64,000 bases of DNA from an uncultured Bacteroidota bacterium. Lineage in GTDB: Bacteria > Bacteroidota > Bacteroidia > Bacteroidales > P3. This document shows, piece by piece, positions 59,682 to 64,000 of the stretch (position 1 is the first letter of the stretch; every line of letters begins with the position of its first letter). The stretch covers positions 1-64,000 of the forward strand of contig CADALO010000003.1 in the NCBI GenBank assembly GCA_902788805.1. The letters are read 5' to 3'. The translations under genes were made by a program, and so were the position numbers. The notes beneath the pieces are model-generated. The model saw nothing but the letters and a program-made list of their open reading frames with translations, was not told the origin of the DNA and did not search any database.

Positions 59682-62600
59682 TTACCGTATCACTACTATT
59701 TTGCGAGCCGGCAGGTCGCCAACCTTTATCAAGTAGGCACCGCTGACGGGAACGTTGAATGTTCTCCGCTCTTCGTTCTCTGTTCTACGCATCAGCAGTC
59801 GTCCGTTTATGTCGTACATATAGACGGCTTTGCCGGCGGCTCCCTCCACCACAATCTGGCCATTCTTTTGGTAGAGCTTGATGCTGGATTCTGCCACATC
59901 GCCTATGCCCTCTTGGGTTATATAGATAGTGTCGTGGACAATCACCGTATCGTGCAGCCATACAGTGTCGTACAGCGTCAGCCAGACGGTGTCGTACTGA
60001 GTCAGCCACAGAGTGTCGATGACAATGGTTGTGTCATAAATCCAGTTGTCGACAATAGTCGTGTCGTGGATGTAGTTGTCGATATAGGTTGTGTCGTACT
60101 GCCAGAGGTATGTTGTGTCGTGAATATAGTTGTTGACAATGGTTGTGTCGTGGATGTAGTTGTTGATATAGGTTGTGTCGTACTGCCAGAGGTATGTAGT
60201 GTCGTGGATAAACACAGTGTCTATGGGCAAAAAGACAGCGATAAGTTGTTTGTTGTTGGTCAATGTAAAAGAGTAACTTCTGAGCAAAGTGTTGTCATTC
60301 CATCGATCGAAACGGACTCCTTGGGCAGGCGTGGCAGTCACTGTGACCTGTGTGCCGTGAGTATAAACACCGCTACCGGTCACGCTTCCTAAAGTACTGT
60401 CGTTGGGCAAAACGGTCAATTGATAACTGTTAATCTCAAAGTATGCTGTAAGCACAGTGTCCTGGATGACAGATATTGTACGCGTGGCGTTGCTGTCGCC
60501 GTCACTCCAATGGGTGAAATGATGGCCAGTAATGGGGATAGCTTTTATTTGCCGATTGGTAAGATAGTTGAACGAGCCGCTACCAGTTACATTACCTTGC
60601 GAAGAGTCAGCAGAATAAAGCGTTATTGTATAACTGTTTGGGTTGAAGTATGCAGTATATGTCTTGTTTTGTGTAACAACAACGGTTCGAGGATTGTCGG
60701 TGTTGTTGTCATTCCATCGTTGGAAGTAGTAACCATAATTGGGAATGGCTATTAATGTAGTACTATCACCATATTGTATAGTGTCGCTGCCATTTACGAT
60801 ACCACGAGAGGTGTTGCTAGGTTGACCTATAATCACATAAGAATTTGGCTCGAAAAATGCCGTAAGTGTAGTGTCTTGTGTGACTGTGATACTACGCAAA
60901 GCGTTTACGCTTCCGTCACTCCAATGGGTGAAATGATACCCTGTAGCTGCAGAAGCTGAAACGTTTTGTACACCAAGATAGTTGACCTCATTGCTGCCAC
61001 TTACTGTTCCTTTCAATGTGTCTGCTGAATAAACAAAGACTGAATATGTGTTGGGCTGGAAAAAAGCGGTAATAATTGTATCTCCTGTCACTATAATGTT
61101 TCGTGGATTGTCAGTCAAGCCATCATTCCACTGTGTAAAATGATAACCGTAATATGGTTCTGCGGTAAGCGTAACCGTGTCACCAAAGAATAGTGTATCT
61201 CCTCCACTCACCATACCACGTATTGTGTCTGACGGTTGCCCCAATACACTATAAGAAGCTAGTCCAAATAATGCCATTACCGATGTGTCGCCATCAATAT
61301 GAATTGTTCTAGGATTTACATTCTCGCCGTCACTCCAACCGTAAAACTGATAGTTTGTATTTGCTGTAGCTGTTATGACAATATTACTGTCACAATTAAC
61401 CTCACTAACGCTAACATCACCCATAGTGTCATTATTAGACATAAATACACAATTATATTCGAGATAAGGATTGCCCCAAAGACGAGAAGCATAGCTGCTC
61501 CAACTTGCATTGTTATGATAAATGTCAACAAAATTGCACGGCACATAAAAATTGGCTGAATTAGGCATATCGTCCCAATTTGGGTAACGATATGGAGGTG
61601 TTTCTGATCTAAAATAGATTGAAGTCAGATTGTTACATCCGACAAAAGCACCTCCTCCTATATTTGTGACACTTGATGGAATGTTAATGGATCTTATGCT
61701 ACTGCAGTAGTAAAAAGCCATATTGTTTATTGATGTGATTCCGGATGGTAGATTTATTGAAGTAAGATTGCTGCAAAAACTAAACACACTATCATTTATT
61801 AAAGCAACATTATTGCTGATATAAATGGATGTTAGTGCGCTACATTGATAAAAAGCAGCATTGCCAATAGAATTCACATTGTCTGGAATAACAATGGAAG
61901 TCAATCCACTACCCTTGAAAGCATTGTTTAGAATAACCGAGACAGAATTTGGTATTATAGTAGTATTGCATCCTCGTAAAAGAAGATTGTAATTTGTTTG
62001 TATTATCGCGTTGCAATTATCCCTGCTGTCATAGTATGTGTTACTTTCATCAACAACAATGGACGAAAGACTGCTACAAAAAGAGAACGCATTTTGACCA
62101 ATTGTTGTAACGCCACTGCCGATAATCACAGAATTCAATCCAGAACAATTGAGAAAGGCCTCTTGACCAATAGATGTAACTGAGTTCGGAATTACTAAAG
62201 AGTTAAGCCCACTACAATCTCGGAAAGCTTCTTGAGATATTGTTGTGACGCTGTTGCCAATAGAAATAGACGTCATTCCACTACATCCCATAAAGGCTTT
62301 TGGCCAAATGCTAGTAACACTATTAGGAATTACTATAGAATTTAAACCTATACAATTTCTAAAAGCCTCATCTCCAATTGAGGTTACATTATTTCCAATA
62401 GTAACAGAAACCAAATTAGTGCAGTTATAGAATGCACTTGCATTAATTAAAGTTACACTTTCTGGTATGACCACCGAAGTCATCCCAGTACAATTTATGA
62501 AAGCTCTCTCAGAAATACGAACAACGGCTTTATTTATGCCGTTGTATTCAACGGAATCAGGTATTATTAATGCTCCTGAAATATATGGTTGAGGGTTTGC

Positions 62601-62762
62601 ATAATTAGCTTGAGGGTTAATCAAATAAATATCACCATAATGAACTTCATAATGCAGTAAATGTCCACTCGGAGAATATGACGTAAATCTTTCTTGGGCA
62701 TTAATTCCACTGCCTGATGCAAGAAGCATAAAAATGACAGTTATTAGATGGAGTTTTTTCAT
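59682..62762 (-). CDS. BspA-type LRR/InlB-repeat surface protein
   Basis: 1,026 residues. Signal peptide (1-22). A BspA-type leucine-rich repeat region follows (about 65-420; units of 23 residues such as IGDEAFRNCIGLNSIVIPNS VTS). Then come six InlB B-like units (about 455-850), each with a W-[ND/SD]-G core (FTQWNDGLTDNPRNI ... ITAFF). A run of HDTTYLWQYDTTYINNYIHD-type repeats, rich in Thr, Tyr and Asp, spans about 860-955. The last 60 residues (IKLYQKNGQIVVEGAAGK ... GAYLIKVGD) look like a T9SS sorting domain. Likely an adhesin. The gene is AT-richer than the core genes. Confidence 0.9.
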   Translation of the reverse strand: MKKLHLITVIFMLLASGSGINAQERFTSYSPSGHLLHYEVHYGDIYLINPQANYANPQPYISGALIIPDSVEYNGINKAVVRISERAFINCTGMTSVVIPESVTLINASAFYNCTNLVSVTIGNNVTSIGDEAFRNCIGLNSIVIPNSVTSIWPKAFMGCSGMTSISIGNSVTTISQEAFRDCSGLNSLVIPNSVTSIGQEAFLNCSGLNSVIIGSGVTTIGQNAFSFCSSLSSIVVDESNTYYDSRDNCNAIIQTNYNLLLRGCNTTIIPNSVSVILNNAFKGSGLTSIVIPDNVNSIGNAAFYQCSALTSIYISNNVALINDSVFSFCSNLTSINLPSGITSINNMAFYYCSSIRSINIPSSVTNIGGGAFVGCNNLTSIYFRSETPPYRYPNWDDMPNSANFYVPCNFVDIYHNNASWSSYASRLWGNPYLEYNCVFMSNNDTMGDVSVSEVNCDSNIVITATANTNYQFYGWSDGENVNPRTIHIDGDTSVMALFGLASYSVLGQPSDTIRGMVSGGDTLFFGDTVTLTAEPYYGYHFTQWNDGLTDNPRNIIVTGDTIITAFFQPNTYSVFVYSADTLKGTVSGSNEVNYLGVQNVSASAATGYHFTHWSDGSVNALRSITVTQDTTLTAFFEPNSYVIIGQPSNTSRGIVNGSDTIQYGDSTTLIAIPNYGYYFQRWNDNNTDNPRTVVVTQNKTYTAYFNPNSYTITLYSADSSQGNVTGSGSFNYLTNRQIKAIPITGHHFTHWSDGDSNATRTISVIQDTVLTAYFEINSYQLTVLPNDSTLGSVTGSGVYTHGTQVTVTATPAQGVRFDRWNDNTLLRSYSFTLTNNKQLIAVFLPIDTVFIHDTTYLWQYDTTYINNYIHDTTIVNNYIHDTTYLWQYDTTYIDNYIHDTTIVDNWIYDTTIVIDTLWLTQYDTVWLTLYDTVWLHDTVIVHDTIYITQEGIGDVAESSIKLYQKNGQIVVEGAAGKAVYMYDINGRLLMRRTENEERRTFNVPVSGAYLIKVGDLPARKIVVIR

Positions 62763-62773
62763 AAAGATGAATG

Positions 62774-63040
62774 CTATTTTTTCAACATTGTATGTCCTTG
62801 TATTTGGATTGCATCAGGAGTTCCTTCAATAGGTTTAATACTCCGTAGTTTGTAATGGTCTTTGATTTTTTTACCTAACCACCGATTTACAGTTGCTCGT
62901 CCTTTCAATGCGACTAAATCAAGATACTCTTTCTGCAAATTACGGTCTTCTTCTATCATCTTGAATACTTTGTCTGTGATGTGCTTCTCAAATTCTTCAA
63001 ATACGTGTGAAGAAAAACTGTCATAAGTTGTATTGTTCAT
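62774..63040 (-). CDS. Small protein downstream of structured RNA
   Basis: 88 residues, basic overall, with a predicted helical body (SSHVFEEFEKHITDKVFKMI, LVALKGRATVNRWLGKKIKD). No signal peptide or membrane span and no family I recognise. It lies 11 bp upstream of the BspA-type gene on the same strand and downstream of the structured leader, so all three could share a transcript. A regulatory or RNA-binding role is only a guess. Confidence 0.55.
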   Translation of the reverse strand: MNNTTYDSFSSHVFEEFEKHITDKVFKMIEEDRNLQKEYLDLVALKGRATVNRWLGKKIKDHYKLRSIKPIEGTPDAIQIQGHTMLKK

Positions 63041-63119
63041 AATTCCATACCCTGATTTGTGTCGGGTGCAACCGCTGTGCTCCGACCCTCCAACGGAAAC
63101 GTTAATAACACCGAATAAG

Positions 63120-63352
63120 AAAAGCGTGAGGTTATGTGCTCACGTCGCTTATCTATAGGTATCGCCAAACACCTTTGCAGGAACGAACTAGAATGGAACA
63201 TATCTCACGCTTGATAATATGCCATAGCAATAGCATACTCTATCAAGCGAAAAGCATATATGCTCAATCCCCCTGCTAAAATTTGGCGAATTTATAGATA
63301 AGGACTATATCGCAATGCTTCTCTTGCATACGCTTACTGCCTTTCGTAAGCG
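63120..63352 (-). ncRNA. Structured RNA candidate, about 230 nt
   Basis: Minus-strand transcript expected from the promoter at 63357-63387. A 5' hairpin (cgctta/taagcg, 63331-63352) comes first. A long nested stem follows: cttatctata (63302-63293) pairs with tatagataag (63157-63148), tcgccaaa with tttggcga, and gcagg with cctgc. Inside are agcatatatgct (self-complementary, about 63253-63264) and a 9-bp stem cgcttgata/tatcaagcg (63208-63216 with 63241-63249). A final hairpin (cgtgag/ctcacg, near 63124-63143) leads into a T-rich stretch. It may be a free RNA or the leader of the 88-residue gene. The rest of 63041-63119 has a ggtcgg/ccgac-type hairpin but no gene. Confidence 0.6.
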
Positions 63353-63356
63353 ACTG

Positions 63357-63387
63357 CAAAATTACAAACATTTTCTGGAATGACAAA
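63357..63387 (-). promoter_or_regulatory. Consensus promoter of structured RNA
   Basis: Minus strand: TTTG (63387-63384), 19 bp, TAATTTTG (63364-63357). A perfect match to the Bacteroidetes pattern; expected start of transcription near 63350. Confidence 0.75.
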
Positions 63388-63448
63388 ATGTTTTTTTCAA
63401 AAGACTATAAAACAATAAAGGTCTGCACATATCGTTTTACAATGCAAA

Positions 63449-63503
63449 GATACAAAAAAATGAATGAATATTCATAAAAAGAATACAAAAAAATGAACGA
63501 AAT
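63449..63503. repeat. Pair of atacaaaaaaatgaa repeats
   Basis: gatacaaaaaaatgaatgaa and aatacaaaaaaatgaacgaa are 33 bp apart in the AT-rich gap before nqrF. A minus-strand TATCTTTG (63445-63452) overlaps the first. Purpose unknown. Confidence 0.5.
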
Positions 63504-63586
63504 AATATAGTGGATTTACATTTTTATGAACATATACTGTTGTATTGAAAAACGGAATGAGCCAGCCTGATGTTTTTGTAATGTAT

Positions 63587-63628
63587 AAAAAAAGACACTT
63601 GAGAAGTAGTTTCTAAAGTGTCTTTTTT
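63587..63628. terminator. Terminator after nqrF
   Basis: aaaaaaagacactt pairs with aagtgtcttttttt around a 14-nt loop; A/T runs on both sides make it bidirectional. On the minus strand it lies 22 bp after the nqrF stop codon. Confidence 0.85.
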
Positions 63629-63650
63629 GATTGCTTTTTTGGGGGAGGTA

Positions 63651-64000
63651 TCATCCTCCGAAGTCGTCGAACATAATGTTCTCTGGGGCGACGCCGAGGT
63701 TGTCGAGCATTGATGTGACGGCTTTCGACATTGGGCCGGGGCCGCACATATAGTACTCGATGTCTTCGGGTGCGGGGTGATTCTTGAGGTAGGTCTCGTA
63801 CATAACGTTGTGTACGAAACCGGCGGTGTAGGGCACTCCTGCTGCGTCGGCCGCCGGGTCGGGACGGTCGAGTGCCAGGTGGAAGTGGAAGTTGGGGAAG
63901 TCCTTCTCCAGCTGGTGGAAGTCGTCGAGATAGAAGACTTCGTTCAGGGCTCGTGCGCCATAGAAGTAGTGCATCGGACGGTTGGTGCAATGCAAAGTGC
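63651..64000 (-). CDS. nqrF: Na+-translocating NADH:quinone reductase subunit F (partial)
   Basis: The C-terminal 116 or so residues; the gene runs off the window. YGARALNEVFYLDDFHQLEK, HLALDRPDPAAD, YMCGPGPMSKAV and the final NIMFDDFGG are typical of the NqrF NADH/FAD-binding ferredoxin-reductase end. NqrF takes electrons from NADH in the sodium-pumping complex. Normally it is the last gene of nqrABCDEF, which agrees with the terminator directly after it. A TTG near 63995 is internal, not a start. Confidence 0.93.
   Translation of the reverse strand, partial: TLHCTNRPMHYFYGARALNEVFYLDDFHQLEKDFPNFHFHLALDRPDPAADAAGVPYTAGFVHNVMYETYLKNHPAPEDIEYYMCGPGPMSKAVTSMLDNLGVAPENIMFDDFGG

Noticed and set aside
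63120..63352. Retron or OMEGA-type guide RNA
   Set aside because: No reverse transcriptase, TnpB or IscB gene lies nearby; only an 88-residue unknown protein and a surface protein follow.

Overview
This window is a piece of a Bacteroidetes chromosome, most likely an anaerobic or microaerobic Bacteroidales. The evidence is direct. Many start regions carry the Bacteroidetes -7 element TAnnTTTG, sometimes with a TTTG -33 element 19 bp upstream. Several genes belong to families typical of the phylum: a TonB receptor paired with DUF4249, DUF6266, DUF3127, DUF1846, Porin_10, PorT-like barrels and BspA-type leucine-rich repeats. Two proteins end in what looks like a type IX secretion (T9SS) sorting domain. 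I cannot name the genus.

Layout. 0-5 kb: a NapH/NapG-like polyferredoxin diverges from a SulP anion transporter, followed by a U32 peptidase. 5-9 kb: radA, directly behind a 16-bp tandem repeat, then an outer-membrane protein and a Tat-type aldo/keto reductase with ferredoxin clusters. 8.7-12.2 kb (minus): a TonB-dependent receptor and its DUF4249 lipoprotein. 12.4-18 kb: a perfect 119-bp palindrome touching the start of an exported protein gene, an AtoE transporter, a metallo-hydrolase lipoprotein, a broken MNT/HEPN pair and an orphan histidine kinase. 18.7-25.6 kb: DUF1846, mtnN-luxS (AI-2 synthesis), tRNA-Arg(CCG), a CPBP protease, HU, a 29-residue bS22-like protein, RNase G and a GH25 lysozyme. 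26-29.3 kb: lysine 5,6-aminomutase (kamD, kamE) with a CoA-transferase B subunit. 29.3-35.6 kb: a barrel protein, a very large GH2-fold protein that has lost both catalytic glutamates, TcdA and a second DUF4249-type lipoprotein. 36-41.5 kb: sdhCAB (fumarate reductase/succinate dehydrogenase) and a secreted subtilase. 41.6-48 kb: DUF6266, CorA, a PIN-toxin remnant, a cupin, then HxlR regulator - zinc macrodomain - class M sirtuin, 5-formyl-THF cyclo-ligase and a DUF3127 protein with an SSB-like tail. 48-54.4 kb: panD, a YbhN-type membrane protein, rfaE2 and a barrel protein in a tightly overlapping operon, then trxB and a Porin_10 protein. 54.5-57 kb (minus): a barrel protein and trigger factor.

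57-63.6 kb is AT-rich accessory DNA. It holds an AAA+/DUF4143 ATPase between 26-bp direct repeats and two matching fragments of a broken small gene. It also holds a 1,026-residue BspA/InlB-repeat surface protein, an 88-residue unknown protein and, upstream of that, a strongly structured transcript with its own consensus promoter. The window ends inside nqrF.

The most unusual material is non-coding: (1) two palindromic arrays built from the same 11-bp unit GTTGTCCNNTT (12.4 and 25.8 kb); (2) a dispersed intergenic element present four times (18.2, 35.8, 42.5 and 57.4 kb); (3) C-rich CCAACCCTTAAACC-type tracts just before several start codons; (4) the structured RNA candidate near 63.2 kb. Among the coding regions, the macrodomain-sirtuin module without its usual GcvH-L/LplA2 partners and the GH2 pseudoenzyme stand out.
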